A stretch of DNA of 64,000 nucleotides from Paenibacillus oryzisoli. Its GTDB lineage: Bacteria > Bacillota > Bacilli > Paenibacillales > NBRC-103111. Of the stretch, positions 24,368 to 34,231 are shown piece by piece. Made by a program: the position numbers and the translations under genes. The DNA lies in contig NZ_LYPB01000065.1 of assembly GCF_001653565.1 (NCBI RefSeq), positions 62,001 through 126,000 on the forward strand, in the 5' to 3' direction. The notes beneath the pieces were generated by a model. The model made no database searches. It was not told the DNA's origin and saw only the letters and a list, made by a program, of their open reading frames with translations. Position 1 is the stretch's first letter. Each line of letters opens with the position of its first letter.

Positions 24368-25120
24368 ATGACGAATTTAATTGGAAAAGTAGCTTTCGTA
24401 TCAGGAGGGGCTCGAGGAATCGGAGCGGCTGCAGCTCTAAGGCTAGCTAAGCAGGGGGCTAAGGTCGCTGTAAATTATATTCAGCAAGAGGCGGCTGCGC
24501 AGGCAATCGTAGATCAGATTCGCAACGCTGGCGGGGAAGCCATGTTGGCTAGGGCTGATGTGCGCGATGCGGAACAAGTGAAAGAGGTTGTAACTCGCAT
24601 TCAATCAACGCTTGGTGACATTGATATTCTGGTTAGCAATGCTCATATGAGTTTCGTCATGAAACCGCTGATCGGGATGCTATGGGAGGAGTTTGCCCAG
24701 AAGCTCAATGATGAGATGAAGGCGAATTTTACATTAACGCAAGCAATTGTACCTGGCATGGCGGCTAGAAAATATGGAAGAATTATTTATATTTCAAGTG
24801 ATGCAGCGGATGGACCGTTGCCTTATATGGGGGCACATGGTACGGCCAAATCAGCATTAAATGCGTTTGCCAAATACGTAGCTTTGGAGAATGCGCCTTA
24901 TGGAATAACGGCCAATGTGGTCTCGCCTGGACTCGTCCAAACGGATGCTTCAAGTGTTACGCCTGAATCAGTCAAGCAGCAGCTTGCTGCTATGACACCG
25001 CTCCAGAGGGTAGCTGTTCCTGATGATGTGGCAGGTGTGATTGCTTTCTTAGCTAGTGAGGAAAGTCGATTCCTTACAGGGACATGTACGAGTGTGAACG
25101 GTGGCATCAAAATGGGGTAA
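24368..25120 (+). CDS. Short-chain dehydrogenase/reductase (classical SDR, FabG-like)
   Basis: The 250-residue NAD(P)H-dependent oxidoreductase has the Rossmann glycine motif SGGARGIGAA, the NAH-type structural motif (VSNAHMS instead of NNAG), the catalytic Ser in YISSDAAD, and the active-site pattern YMGAHGTAKSA, in which the Tyr-x3-Lys is altered. Tyr is followed by MGAHGTAK, so the usual YxxxK is replaced by HGTAK, which places His where Tyr is expected. This may change catalysis. The family end SFVNGG-like block appears as TGTCTSVNGGIKMG. I use ATG 24368, with GAGGAGGA seven bases upstream. The substrate is unknown; the operon partners are two small membrane proteins. Confidence 0.8.
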   Translation: MTNLIGKVAFVSGGARGIGAAAALRLAKQGAKVAVNYIQQEAAAQAIVDQIRNAGGEAMLARADVRDAEQVKEVVTRIQSTLGDIDILVSNAHMSFVMKPLIGMLWEEFAQKLNDEMKANFTLTQAIVPGMAARKYGRIIYISSDAADGPLPYMGAHGTAKSALNAFAKYVALENAPYGITANVVSPGLVQTDASSVTPESVKQQLAAMTPLQRVAVPDDVAGVIAFLASEESRFLTGTCTSVNGGIKMG

Positions 25121-25159
25121 GTCGGAGAAGAGATAACAACCAAAAAAGGGTGGATGAAT

Positions 25160-25525
25160 ATGGCAAGGAGAATGATAGTTTGGTCTGCTTTATATTTTGT
25201 TATTGGCGTGGTTATGGGCATGGCTATGTCGATATCCAAAGTTTACACGTTTTCCCCCGTGCATGCGCACATTAATTTATTGGGTTGGGTATCCATGGCG
25301 ATTGGCGGTATTCTGTATCAACTGTTTCCTGCTGCAGGAAATTCCTTGTTAGGTGAAACGCATTATTGGCTGCATATGAGCGGTATTCCGCTCATGATGG
25401 CCGGACTCGCCGGATTACTCTATACGGAAAACCCAGGATTCATCATCGCAACGTCCCTGGGGGGCACTTTCGTTGTGGTTGGAGCCATACTATTGTTTAT
25501 TAATGCAATTCGTTATATGAAATAA
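25160..25525 (+). CDS. Small cytochrome oxidase subunit I-like membrane protein
   Basis: This protein of about 121 residues has four hydrophobic segments. The block SPVHAHINLLGWVSMAIGGILYQLFP carries a His-x-His in the place where haem-copper oxidase subunit I and NnrS-like proteins ligate haem; a second His pair is in ETHYWLHMSG. Such short CcoN-like proteins are found alone in many genomes and may bind haem or act as redox sensors. AAAGGGTGG lies 6-8 bases before ATG 25160, while ATG 25154 sits too close to it. It is the third gene of the DUF2269-SDR unit. Confidence 0.7.
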   Translation: MARRMIVWSALYFVIGVVMGMAMSISKVYTFSPVHAHINLLGWVSMAIGGILYQLFPAAGNSLLGETHYWLHMSGIPLMMAGLAGLLYTENPGFIIATSLGGTFVVVGAILLFINAIRYMK

Positions 25526-25558
25526 GCCAAGAATGATGCTAGTGAGGTGGTGTTTACA

Positions 25559-28500
25559 ATGAGTTTGAAGAATAAACGATTGACGAAGAAGCTGGGTGCC
25601 ATGCTGCTTACCTTGTCCATAGGCCTTCAGGTATTTCCTCCGTATAGAGTTGAGCGTGTCATGGCCAGCGATGTCGGTTTAAGTATACAAAAGCCGGAGG
25701 AACATATATCCGAGTGGGCGAAAGAGTCGGTCACCGAGATGACTAAGCTTGGTGTTATCCAAGGATATGAGGATGGCGCATTTCGAGCGGAACGTACGGT
25801 CACACGGGCGGAAATCGCCGTCATGCTGCTTCGTTACGTGCAGTCAACTTCTATGAAACTGCCGGATGTGCAAGCGCCGGTTTTCCAAGACGTTGGGCAA
25901 GAGTGGTTTGCGGAGGAGATTCGCCGGGCATCACGTCTAGGTATTGTTCAAGGTAATGAAGCAGGCCAATTCAGACCAGAAGCTGAAGTTACCCGCCAAG
26001 AGTCGGCGGTGATGCTGAACCGAGTGGTGCAACAGCCAGCGACCGGATCGTTGACATTTAATGATAAAAGTTTGATTCCCGTGTGGGCCCAAACAGCGGT
26101 TGCTGCCTTGGCTGAAGCAAGCGTCATGCAGGGCTATGAGGATAACACCTTCCAGGGGCAGCGAAATATCACGAGGGCGGAAGTGGCTGTTATTCTTCAT
26201 CGGGCTAAGCAACTTGCGAGCGTAGGTGGTGATGTAGCAGCTGCACCGCTTACGATTAAGGTCAGCCAAACGGATGGATCGTTATTGCAAGGTGCGGATG
26301 TGTTCATCCACGAGAAAGGGAAGCGGATGTACAAGGCTTGGGGACGCACGAATGATCAAGGCGCTTGGGCAGCTTCGATTCCTTATGGAGATTACGATGT
26401 ACATGTCGTGAAAGAAGGATATGCAGGTTATCAGTCTGTCCACTATGAGAAAGGACGAACCGATCTGGCACTAACGGCTCAGCCAGCCTCGCAAATCGAA
26501 GGAACTGTTCTGGGTGTGGATGGCAAGCCGGCGGTTGGCGCTTTCTTAACGTTCACGACGAACCCAACGTTCTATGCAGTCACGGGTTTGGATGGTACGT
26601 TCCGCGCCAATGTGCCGCCAGATAAGACGTATCGGTTGACACTTGTTGAGGATGCGAACTTGTCGCGAACCGCCGGAGAAGGCGGAGGAACTGCGGCTAT
26701 TTACGGAGCGAGCCCTTCAACGTTTCCTGGTTTGTCGCTGCTGGATTCGGAGCAATCTCAGTTAACAGACTGCAGCTGTCATAAATATGACGCCCTCCAG
26801 ACGTTTACATCATTAGGTGCAGGACAATCGTTAACGATAGGTCAAGTTTCCATTGATGGCGCACGGCCTGTTAGCGCAGGAGGAGGCAGTGGGGGTGGCG
26901 GAGGCGGAGGAACAGGCTCGGGAACTAACAATGGGAATCGTGATACGACTCCGCCGAGCGCTCCTGTCACTTTGACAAGTACGTCTGGCGATAGTGTGGT
27001 GAGTTTAAGCTGGGCGGCGAATACCGAGAGCGATCTGATGGGGTATAAGGTATATGCGTCGACCGACAATGGTGCAACTTGGACTTCAAGGGCCAACGTA
27101 GCTGGAGGAAGCGTGACAACGTATTCTGTGAGCGGACTCACGAACGCGGTGACGTATCTATTCGCGATCACAGCGGTGGATACATCAGGCAACGAGTCTG
27201 TGAAGTCTGACGTAGTAAGCGCGACACCGCAAGCTCCTCCAGTAGGATCGAAGCCTGCCCCACCTTCAGGCCTAACAGGGAAGGCTGGCAATACGCTGGT
27301 TACGTTACAATGGTTGGCGAACAGCGAGGCTAACCTAGCGGGTTATGAGGTTCACTATTCCTCAGACAACGGCGCCTCCTGGATGAACGGCCCTCAATTG
27401 GGCAAAGTGACGGAAGCTTCCGTTACAGGTTTGACGAATGGCATGGCATATAGCTTCACCGTGACAGCAATGGATTCAGTTGGCCAACGATCGGACCGTT
27501 CCGTCCCGATCACGCTTACGCCAAAAGAGTCGAGTGGTACGCCAGATCCTGTTGAGGTCGCTACGCAAATACCGACGACCGCGCTGCCAACCTTCCATTC
27601 CACAGTTGAGTTTTTATATGCGGGAAGTGAACCGGTGCAGACGGGGGTCGCTGAAGGAGCTATAGAAGCTAGTCTCGTATCTGTTGTGCGTGGCCAGGTA
27701 ATGGATACAGCCCGCCAGCCATTGGCAGGCGTACTAATTAGCATTCTCGACCATAATGAGTTGGGCGTAACGAGGAGCCGTGCCGACGGGATGTTCGATC
27801 TGGCGGTCAATGGAGGCGGTGTCCTGACGATTGAATTAACCAAAGAAGGATATATGCCTGTTCAGCGTAAAGTAACCGTAATTGCCGGGAGGTATGAGAC
27901 GCTGCCGGATGTGGTGCTGAATCAATACGACACGAAGGTAACTGTTGTTGACTTGAATACGGCTGGGCATGTTCAAGCGGCCCAAGGATCCCAAGTAACG
28001 GATGCAGATGGTATTAGACAGCCTACGGTTATTTTTCCAGAGGGGACGTCTGCCACTATGACGTTGCCGGATGGATCGAGCATGCCTTTGACTGAAATCC
28101 ACCTTCGTGCAACGGAATACACGGTCGGGGAGAATGGGATGAACGCGATGCCAGGTGATCTTCCTGATTTTGTGGGCTACACCCATGCGGTTGAACTGTC
28201 TGCTGATGAGGCTGTGCAAGCTGGAGCGACCGAGGTTCGTTTTAATCAACCCTTATTTTATTATGTAGAAAATTACCTGAAATTCCCAGTTGGTGAGACT
28301 GTTCCCATGGGCTATTACAACCGCGAAGCTGGACGATGGGTTGCGTCGGACAACGGAAAGGTCATCCGCATCCTAAGTGTTGACGAGGGAATTGCCGCCA
28401 TCGATTCAGATGGGGATGGAGCGATGGACAGTGCAGATAAGCTAGCAGCCCTTGGCTTTACGGAGAAGGAAAGAAAGCAATTAGCTGGGATGTACACAGC

Positions 28501-31500
28501 TGGTCAAAGCTTGTGGCGCGTGCCAATTGAACACTTCACCCCTTGGGATTGCAACTGGCCATATGGTCCACCTCCTGATGCAGAGCCTCCTGTTGACAAA
28601 GACCCGAACAGTGAGGATGAGGAGTTAGACCCTTGTGAACAAGCGGGATCCATTATTGGCTGCCAGAATCAAAGTTTAGGGCAAGCGATTCCGATTGAAG
28701 GCACAGGAATGAACCTGAATTATAGCAGTACGAGAACCCCGGGATACAAGAGTAGGTCGAAGCTTACGATACCAGTCAGCGGAGAATCCGTTCCTAGTTC
28801 GCTGCGTTCCATGACGGTCACCGTCGAAATCGGCGGTAAATCGTTCAGGAAAACCTTTAAGCCGGCTCCTAATGTCACCCATACGTTCCAGTGGGATGGC
28901 GTAGATGCTTACGCGCGAAAGCTGATCGGATCACATCCTTATAAGATTACCGTATCTAATAACTACAACCTTCAATATTATGCATCTTCGAGCGATTTCC
29001 AGCAAAGCTTTGGGCGGCTTAGCGGCTCAGGAGTCATAATCGGAGGGGTGAGAGAGACAACAACAATACCCATTTCGCGCGTCTGGTACGGCTCTTTGGA
29101 AAGTCCAAACAATCCGTTTGAGCAGGTGGGAATCGCTGGGTGGAGTTTGGACGCTCATCATATGCTCAGTTTTGAAGAGAATACGATGTATGAAGGAGAC
29201 CGTAACAAGAAAACGGTGTCTCATACAAGCTTGAATAAGTTGGATCTATCTGGTCTTGGAGATGTCTACCGTCCCGATGGTCAAATCATTACGCCTGGAC
29301 CTGGAAATTCCATATATTTTACAGCAACCGGAGGCCTTAAGAATGGCTGGTATCCTCAAATCGTCGCGCGTTTAAATCACGATGGAAGTTTTCAAAAGAG
29401 TGATGAGTTTCCGGCCGAAAATTACATGTTGGTAAGTTCAGACTCTCTGGGAAATGTGTATCGGTTCTCACCAACGAAGAAGCAGATCTACCTCAAAAAA
29501 GCCGACGAGACGAATTGGTCGGTTTTTGCGGGAACAGGCAATGCTGTCAACAGCGATATGATCGATGGGGATAAAGCGGTCGAATCGAATTTATATACGA
29601 TCTATAGCATGGCTGCAGCGTCCGATGGAACCTTATATGTGTCAGGAAACAACCCTATTTCTCGTCAAAATATCTTCTATCGGATTGGCGCTGACGGCCG
29701 CATTCAGCTCATGGGCAGCGGTGAAGGGGTAGACAGTGGAAAGGCCAATAAGAAAACAATTGGCGAAGCGGTATCGGTCCTGGCAGGACCGGATGGTTCT
29801 GTTTATATTCATGATCGCATTTATGATAACTTTAATCACATGCAGTATGCTTCAAGAATAAGAAAAATTAATGCGGATGGCGTAATATCCAAGATAGCAG
29901 GGAAATCACCAAATACGTATACGGGTAGTTATGAGATTAATCACGGTTTGGCTGCTAATAAGGCGTTATTTTATATGCTGAAGATGTACTTGGATGGAGA
30001 AGGTAACATGATGTTCACCGCATTGAAAAACAGCTGGGAACAAGAAAAGCTATACAAGGTGAAGGATGGCCTTATAGAGGAAGTTAGCCTCGAGCATGCT
30101 AGAGCAACGTCTAAAGCTTATCTTTCATTAGCTGCGATAGACTATAACGGCAGTTATATGTATACGGATTATGGCAACATCTACAGGGTCGACAGTTCTA
30201 AGCTCCAGCAAGCAGATATTCCGGAGGAGGATGGCTTGTCGGTTAATGTTTTTGATTTAACAACCGGAAAGATTCTGCATAATGAAAGTGCTTTGTCCGG
30301 AGCTAAATTACAAGTATTCTCCTATGATAATGACGGACGCCTCCTGTCGATCTCGGATCGCAGTGGAAATCTGACACGCATAGAGCGTGATACGCAAGGG
30401 AAGCCAACAGCGATTGTCGCGCCAGGTGGGCAACGAACGATCTTGGATGTTGATAGTAACGGGGAACTTAGTTCCATCACGAACCCGGCAGGCGAGACTT
30501 ATCGGATGCAATATGAAGGAGGACTGCTCACCGAGTATACGGATCCAGTGAAAGGCGTGAGTCAGTACGACTACGATGACAGCGGGCTGTTGGTGATGGC
30601 GACCAATCCAGAGGGCGGCGTCAAGACACTGCACAAATCGATCATCGTCAAGGGTTCTCGTGTTATCTTTACGGATCCAAGCAATCGTACTACGACGTAT
30701 GAGACCGTGGTGGCGGACGGTAAAACACGGTATACGTTGACAGATTCGAACGGGGCCATAACGATCACAGAGAAGATTGATGAGCAGAGTGAAATGGCAG
30801 TACTACCGGACGGTACTAAGATCAGTAAGAAGTTCGGGACGGATTCAAGGTTTGGCAAAAATACGCCATTCGTTTCGGAACTGACTTACACGTCACCCGA
30901 CGGTAAAGTAACTACACTTAAGGAAGAACGATCTGCAGTAACAAATACTAACAACGCGTTAGTATCGTATACAGTCAAGCATACATTGAACGGTGATGTG
31001 TTCACGATTCAATATGATGGTGCCAATCATAAATTCACGGAAACAACAGCAGAAGGCACGAAAACGGAAACCTATTTGGATGAAAAAGACAGGATTATTA
31101 AAGTGGCATGGCCGGGGACAGACCTCTTTCCAATTGAGTCCTTCTACGATGCTGTAGGTCGGATGGAGCGGGTCCAACAAGGTGAGAAATGGGTTAGTTA
31201 CACCTATAATGCACAAAATTTAATTGAGAAGGAGACCGACGCCTTCGGTAGCGTGAAGGCCTACGAATATGACGCTGCAGGGCGGATCGTCTCTGTCACA
31301 ACGCCAGGCAATAAAGTGTATCGCAAAGGATACGATGATCTTGGGAATTTAACAGGAATCACGTTGCCGGATGGTTCAAAGTATGAACAGCAATATAATA
31401 AGCTGGGTCAGTTCGATGGCTTCGGTCCTGAAGATTCTGGGCTGTGGTACAATCCTCAGTATGATAACGGTCGTAATCTGGTGAATACGACGATGGGCAG

Positions 31501-33316
31501 CGGTCGAGTCATTGACCACGTGTTAGAATCGAACGGAGGCAAGCGGCCTGTTGGAATCAACGATGGGGATATCCAGCGAACGTTTACTTACGTGGGTCAG
31601 TCGGATTTGGCCCAAACCATTGAAAGTGCAATGCCTTCGGACGGTGCGAGACAACAAAAGATTGCCTATGATTATACAGGTGAGTACATCAAGTCGATGG
31701 TACTGACAGGCAAAACCAACGCTTCGTTTAGTTATGCCTATGATGATTTCTTCAACATGACGAATATGGCCATGACGGTCGGCGGCGTCGTGTATAACAC
31801 TCCGTTCCAATACGACAACGAAGATAATCTCACGAAATTTGGCGCTTTCCAATTCAATCGTGGAGGTCCGTTGAAGGCAGTCAGCTCGATAGCAGATGGC
31901 AAGATGGACATTCAAGTCGCTTACGACAGGTATGGCAAAATCGACAGTGTCACTTATGTATTAAAGGGAATCCAAGTATATAAGGCAGGCTACACGTATG
32001 ATAAGAGAGGTTTCGTGACCGACATCATCGTCGATTCCGCGAAAGGCAGAGAGAACACGCATTATGACTACGATCTGGATGGACAGCTGATCGGTATGAC
32101 TCAAACAGACCCGGGAGGCATAACGGTAACGGAAGCGTATAGTTATGATGCCAATAAAAATCGGATCACAAGTCAGGTAAATGGAGATGTACAAGTGGTT
32201 AGTGCTTATGGAGAGCACGATGTGTTGGAGCGTGTGGGAGCACTTGCCTACAACTTCGATGTAGACGGTTTTCTTACACAACGGGGCTCGGATGCGTTCA
32301 CCTACGGTGTACGAGGCGAGTTGCTGGAAGCAACTGTGACGAGCGCTACTTATCTGAACGCTATGACGAATGGCACGTATACGTACACGTATGACGGCCT
32401 CGGCCGTAGAGTGGCGAAGGAAGACAGTATGGGACGCAAGACACAATTTGTATATGGCAATCCCCAATCCCTGCAATTAATGACGGCATCCATAGATCCA
32501 AATGGACAGCCAACACTCTATTTCTACAATGAGATGGGGCTGCTGATTGCGATAGAACGTGGCGGGAAGCGCTACTACGTGGCGACTGACGCTGTAGGCA
32601 CTCCGCAATTGGTGATGGATGAGCACAGTGCAGTGGTGAAGGAACTACGTTATGACAGCTATGGTGTGTTGCTTTCCGATTCAGATTCGGCATTTGAACT
32701 GCTAATTGGTTATGCCGGAGGTTTGGAGGATCGGGATACGGGACTTGTGCGCTTTGGATTCCGTGACTATGATGCCCTTTCAGGCAGATGGACAGCACGT
32801 GATCCCATACTTCTCGAAAGCGGTCAAACGAATATGTATACCTATGTCAATAACAACCCGATCATGTTCCGGGACCCTTGCGGACAATTCTGTGTGGGGG
32901 CATCTGTGTATGCTGTTGTCGGGATCGGTGGTAAAGTATGCGTCACGGAAGAAGGCGTATCTGCCTGCGGGGACACCGGGTTTGGCGTAGGGCTTGGGCT
33001 TGAGATCTCCCCATTCGAGGACATTGCCAAGAATGAACTCTCCTTGGAGGCAATGGCCAAACTTACGGCTGGGATTGGAAACTTACAGGCTGGTTATAAA
33101 TTAGGTCAGGATTTAGATACGAAGTGTCGAACGGATGGACCTATTCTAAGGGCGGAAGCGGGACCTTTCCGTGTAGATTTACTTAAGCCCAAGAAGTCGG
33201 CTGTGAAGGGCAAAGAAGCCGATTTGCAGAAGAAAATTAAAGATTTGTTTAAGAAAAGCGGTATGAAAGCAGAAGCTTCCATTAAGGCTAAATTGTGCAG
33301 CAATCTCCGTTGGTAG
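25559..33316 (+). CDS. Giant SLH-anchored RHS/YD-repeat surface protein, possible polymorphic toxin
   Basis: The 2585-residue secreted protein starts at ATG 25559 (AGGTGG upstream) with a signal peptide. Three SLH domains follow (about 47-218), then a carboxypeptidase-regulatory-like domain, a glycine-rich linker (about 440-458), two fibronectin type III domains (about 464-657) and another regulatory-like domain. A long beta-propeller-like and YD/RHS repeat region has FxYD-, YxYDxxG- and RxxY-type strands. The RHS core ends with RFGFRDYDALSGRWTARDP and NPIMFRDPCG (about 2398-2442). The last roughly 145 residues are Gly- and Lys-rich and unrelated to the core, as in C-terminal toxin tips of RHS proteins. 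The mix of N-terminal SLH anchoring and an RHS cage suggests a contact-dependent effector or a large adhesin. No classical immunity gene follows. Confidence 0.85.
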   Translation: MSLKNKRLTKKLGAMLLTLSIGLQVFPPYRVERVMASDVGLSIQKPEEHISEWAKESVTEMTKLGVIQGYEDGAFRAERTVTRAEIAVMLLRYVQSTSMKLPDVQAPVFQDVGQEWFAEEIRRASRLGIVQGNEAGQFRPEAEVTRQESAVMLNRVVQQPATGSLTFNDKSLIPVWAQTAVAALAEASVMQGYEDNTFQGQRNITRAEVAVILHRAKQLASVGGDVAAAPLTIKVSQTDGSLLQGADVFIHEKGKRMYKAWGRTNDQGAWAASIPYGDYDVHVVKEGYAGYQSVHYEKGRTDLALTAQPASQIEGTVLGVDGKPAVGAFLTFTTNPTFYAVTGLDGTFRANVPPDKTYRLTLVEDANLSRTAGEGGGTAAIYGASPSTFPGLSLLDSEQSQLTDCSCHKYDALQTFTSLGAGQSLTIGQVSIDGARPVSAGGGSGGGGGGGTGSGTNNGNRDTTPPSAPVTLTSTSGDSVVSLSWAANTESDLMGYKVYASTDNGATWTSRANVAGGSVTTYSVSGLTNAVTYLFAITAVDTSGNESVKSDVVSATPQAPPVGSKPAPPSGLTGKAGNTLVTLQWLANSEANLAGYEVHYSSDNGASWMNGPQLGKVTEASVTGLTNGMAYSFTVTAMDSVGQRSDRSVPITLTPKESSGTPDPVEVATQIPTTALPTFHSTVEFLYAGSEPVQTGVAEGAIEASLVSVVRGQVMDTARQPLAGVLISILDHNELGVTRSRADGMFDLAVNGGGVLTIELTKEGYMPVQRKVTVIAGRYETLPDVVLNQYDTKVTVVDLNTAGHVQAAQGSQVTDADGIRQPTVIFPEGTSATMTLPDGSSMPLTEIHLRATEYTVGENGMNAMPGDLPDFVGYTHAVELSADEAVQAGATEVRFNQPLFYYVENYLKFPVGETVPMGYYNREAGRWVASDNGKVIRILSVDEGIAAIDSDGDGAMDSADKLAALGFTEKERKQLAGMYTAGQSLWRVPIEHFTPWDCNWPYGPPPDAEPPVDKDPNSEDEELDPCEQAGSIIGCQNQSLGQAIPIEGTGMNLNYSSTRTPGYKSRSKLTIPVSGESVPSSLRSMTVTVEIGGKSFRKTFKPAPNVTHTFQWDGVDAYARKLIGSHPYKITVSNNYNLQYYASSSDFQQSFGRLSGSGVIIGGVRETTTIPISRVWYGSLESPNNPFEQVGIAGWSLDAHHMLSFEENTMYEGDRNKKTVSHTSLNKLDLSGLGDVYRPDGQIITPGPGNSIYFTATGGLKNGWYPQIVARLNHDGSFQKSDEFPAENYMLVSSDSLGNVYRFSPTKKQIYLKKADETNWSVFAGTGNAVNSDMIDGDKAVESNLYTIYSMAAASDGTLYVSGNNPISRQNIFYRIGADGRIQLMGSGEGVDSGKANKKTIGEAVSVLAGPDGSVYIHDRIYDNFNHMQYASRIRKINADGVISKIAGKSPNTYTGSYEINHGLAANKALFYMLKMYLDGEGNMMFTALKNSWEQEKLYKVKDGLIEEVSLEHARATSKAYLSLAAIDYNGSYMYTDYGNIYRVDSSKLQQADIPEEDGLSVNVFDLTTGKILHNESALSGAKLQVFSYDNDGRLLSISDRSGNLTRIERDTQGKPTAIVAPGGQRTILDVDSNGELSSITNPAGETYRMQYEGGLLTEYTDPVKGVSQYDYDDSGLLVMATNPEGGVKTLHKSIIVKGSRVIFTDPSNRTTTYETVVADGKTRYTLTDSNGAITITEKIDEQSEMAVLPDGTKISKKFGTDSRFGKNTPFVSELTYTSPDGKVTTLKEERSAVTNTNNALVSYTVKHTLNGDVFTIQYDGANHKFTETTAEGTKTETYLDEKDRIIKVAWPGTDLFPIESFYDAVGRMERVQQGEKWVSYTYNAQNLIEKETDAFGSVKAYEYDAAGRIVSVTTPGNKVYRKGYDDLGNLTGITLPDGSKYEQQYNKLGQFDGFGPEDSGLWYNPQYDNGRNLVNTTMGSGRVIDHVLESNGGKRPVGINDGDIQRTFTYVGQSDLAQTIESAMPSDGARQQKIAYDYTGEYIKSMVLTGKTNASFSYAYDDFFNMTNMAMTVGGVVYNTPFQYDNEDNLTKFGAFQFNRGGPLKAVSSIADGKMDIQVAYDRYGKIDSVTYVLKGIQVYKAGYTYDKRGFVTDIIVDSAKGRENTHYDYDLDGQLIGMTQTDPGGITVTEAYSYDANKNRITSQVNGDVQVVSAYGEHDVLERVGALAYNFDVDGFLTQRGSDAFTYGVRGELLEATVTSATYLNAMTNGTYTYTYDGLGRRVAKEDSMGRKTQFVYGNPQSLQLMTASIDPNGQPTLYFYNEMGLLIAIERGGKRYYVATDAVGTPQLVMDEHSAVVKELRYDSYGVLLSDSDSAFELLIGYAGGLEDRDTGLVRFGFRDYDALSGRWTARDPILLESGQTNMYTYVNNNPIMFRDPCGQFCVGASVYAVVGIGGKVCVTEEGVSACGDTGFGVGLGLEISPFEDIAKNELSLEAMAKLTAGIGNLQAGYKLGQDLDTKCRTDGPILRAEAGPFRVDLLKPKKSAVKGKEADLQKKIKDLFKKSGMKAEASIKAKLCSNLRW

Positions 33317-33345
33317 GCACAATTTAAAGCTATGAATGTGATTCA

Positions 33346-33396
33346 CCCCTCCCTAGTTTGGTTAATTCTTCTTATAAAGATCATTTCTAGGAGGGA
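33346..33396 (+). promoter_or_regulatory. Shine-Dalgarno-hiding hairpin before a 33-residue peptide gene
   Basis: CCCTCC-C-TAG (33347-33356) can pair with CTAGGAGGG (33387-33395), which is the ribosome binding site of the small gene at 33403, leaving one bulged base and a loop of about 30 nt. If formed, the hairpin would block translation. Confidence 0.45.
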
Positions 33397-33402
33397 TGAA
33401 GT

Positions 33403-33504
33403 TTGAGTAAAAAACTCGCAAAGCGCAGACGTTCACCTCTGGCTCTATACCTTGCAGCACTGACGATAACTGTAGCGATTAGCAACATAGAAGAAGCAAA
33501 GTAG
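33403..33504 (+). CDS. Small 33-residue basic membrane peptide
   Basis: TTG 33403 follows AGGAGGG (33389-33395) by seven bases, a strong site, and the frame runs to TAG 33502. The peptide opens with a basic stretch (MSKKLAKRRRSP), then a hydrophobic helix (LALYLAALTITVAISNI) and ends IEEAK. It starts 87 bp after the RHS gene, where an immunity gene might be expected, and is followed at once by a strong terminator. Small basic single-pass peptides with blocked ribosome sites are typical of type I toxins, but it could equally be a regulator or a signal-like peptide. No homology can be claimed. Confidence 0.5.
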   Translation: MSKKLAKRRRSPLALYLAALTITVAISNIEEAK

Positions 33505-33528
33505 TTTTGAATTCATTTTGTTTGAAAT

Positions 33529-33556
33529 AAAAAAAGCCCAATAATGGGCTTTTTTT
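33529..33556. terminator. Bidirectional terminator after the small peptide gene
   Basis: AAAAAAAGCCCA ATAA TGGGCTTTTTTT is a perfect stem with A and T tracts on both sides. It can end the plus-strand transcript from the RHS side and the minus-strand gene at 33626. Confidence 0.8.
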
Positions 33557-33625
33557 GCTATCAGCGCGTTCATGCAATGGGGAAAATTGGTTGTATACAG
33601 TTACTTATGTGAAGTTTACCTCATT

Positions 33626-34231
33626 TCAATCAAATCGAACTTCCTGATCCAAAATAATCTCTTTAGGCGGAGACTCAAGAGGGCTGGCATACGGAATTAG
33701 GGCAAAATGCAAGCCCTCTAAGTTGTCAGGTAAACGCGGTGAAATAAGGAAGGTGATTTGGGTTTGACCTCCGCCGCCACTAGCGCCATTTCTCATGACA
33801 CGATAGAGCTCAGTTCCTCTGACATCAAGCTGGAGTTGCGGCCGGAAGTTGCCAAAATGCCCGTCGAGTTGAATGAGCTTGATTTCACAATAGACAATGC
33901 TACTATGTTGGTGCTGCATGGCATGTGTCAATGTATATGCAAAGTCACCGACGATGGTTTTCTTCATGATGGGCATGACATGCTCTAGATCACCTGGTTC
34001 ATTCGGCCTGACAGGATAATTCTCATTCAGACTATTAAGCAGCCAGTTAATTTGTGGAATCTCAATACCGAATCGCGTTGACCATTCTTGGAGGACTTCC
34101 TTTTGTGGGTAAAATCGTCTACCTTTTGAAAGGGATTTGCGCTCTGCTAGCAGTTGCAGAAGTGATTCATCAATCTTCTTCATTTCATCATTGTATTCAT
34201 TAGGCACCATATGCAATTCAGACCAAGCCAT
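33626..34231 (-). CDS. Protein of unknown function with chorismate-mutase-like N-terminal helix
   Basis: I place the start at ATG 34231, with GGAGG eight bases upstream; an in-frame ATG at 34264 lies before that site. The 201-residue product begins with MAWSELHMVPNEYNDEMKKID, then DESLLQLLAERKSLSKGRRFYPQ, which looks like the first long helix of AroQ-type chorismate mutases. The rest does not continue as that fold. It has a block on family-like HAMQHQHSSIVYCEIKLIQLDG and a Gly-rich GASGGGGQTQITFLISPRLP. I do not recognise the full family. It is a single gene facing the RHS locus. Confidence 0.55.
   Translation of the reverse strand: MAWSELHMVPNEYNDEMKKIDESLLQLLAERKSLSKGRRFYPQKEVLQEWSTRFGIEIPQINWLLNSLNENYPVRPNEPGDLEHVMPIMKKTIVGDFAYTLTHAMQHQHSSIVYCEIKLIQLDGHFGNFRPQLQLDVRGTELYRVMRNGASGGGGQTQITFLISPRLPDNLEGLHFALIPYASPLESPPKEIILDQEVRFD

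Noticed and set aside
26842..27291. 149-codon minus-strand frame rich in Pro and Gly
   Set aside because: Complement of the glycine-rich linker and fibronectin region of the RHS gene; composition artefact.
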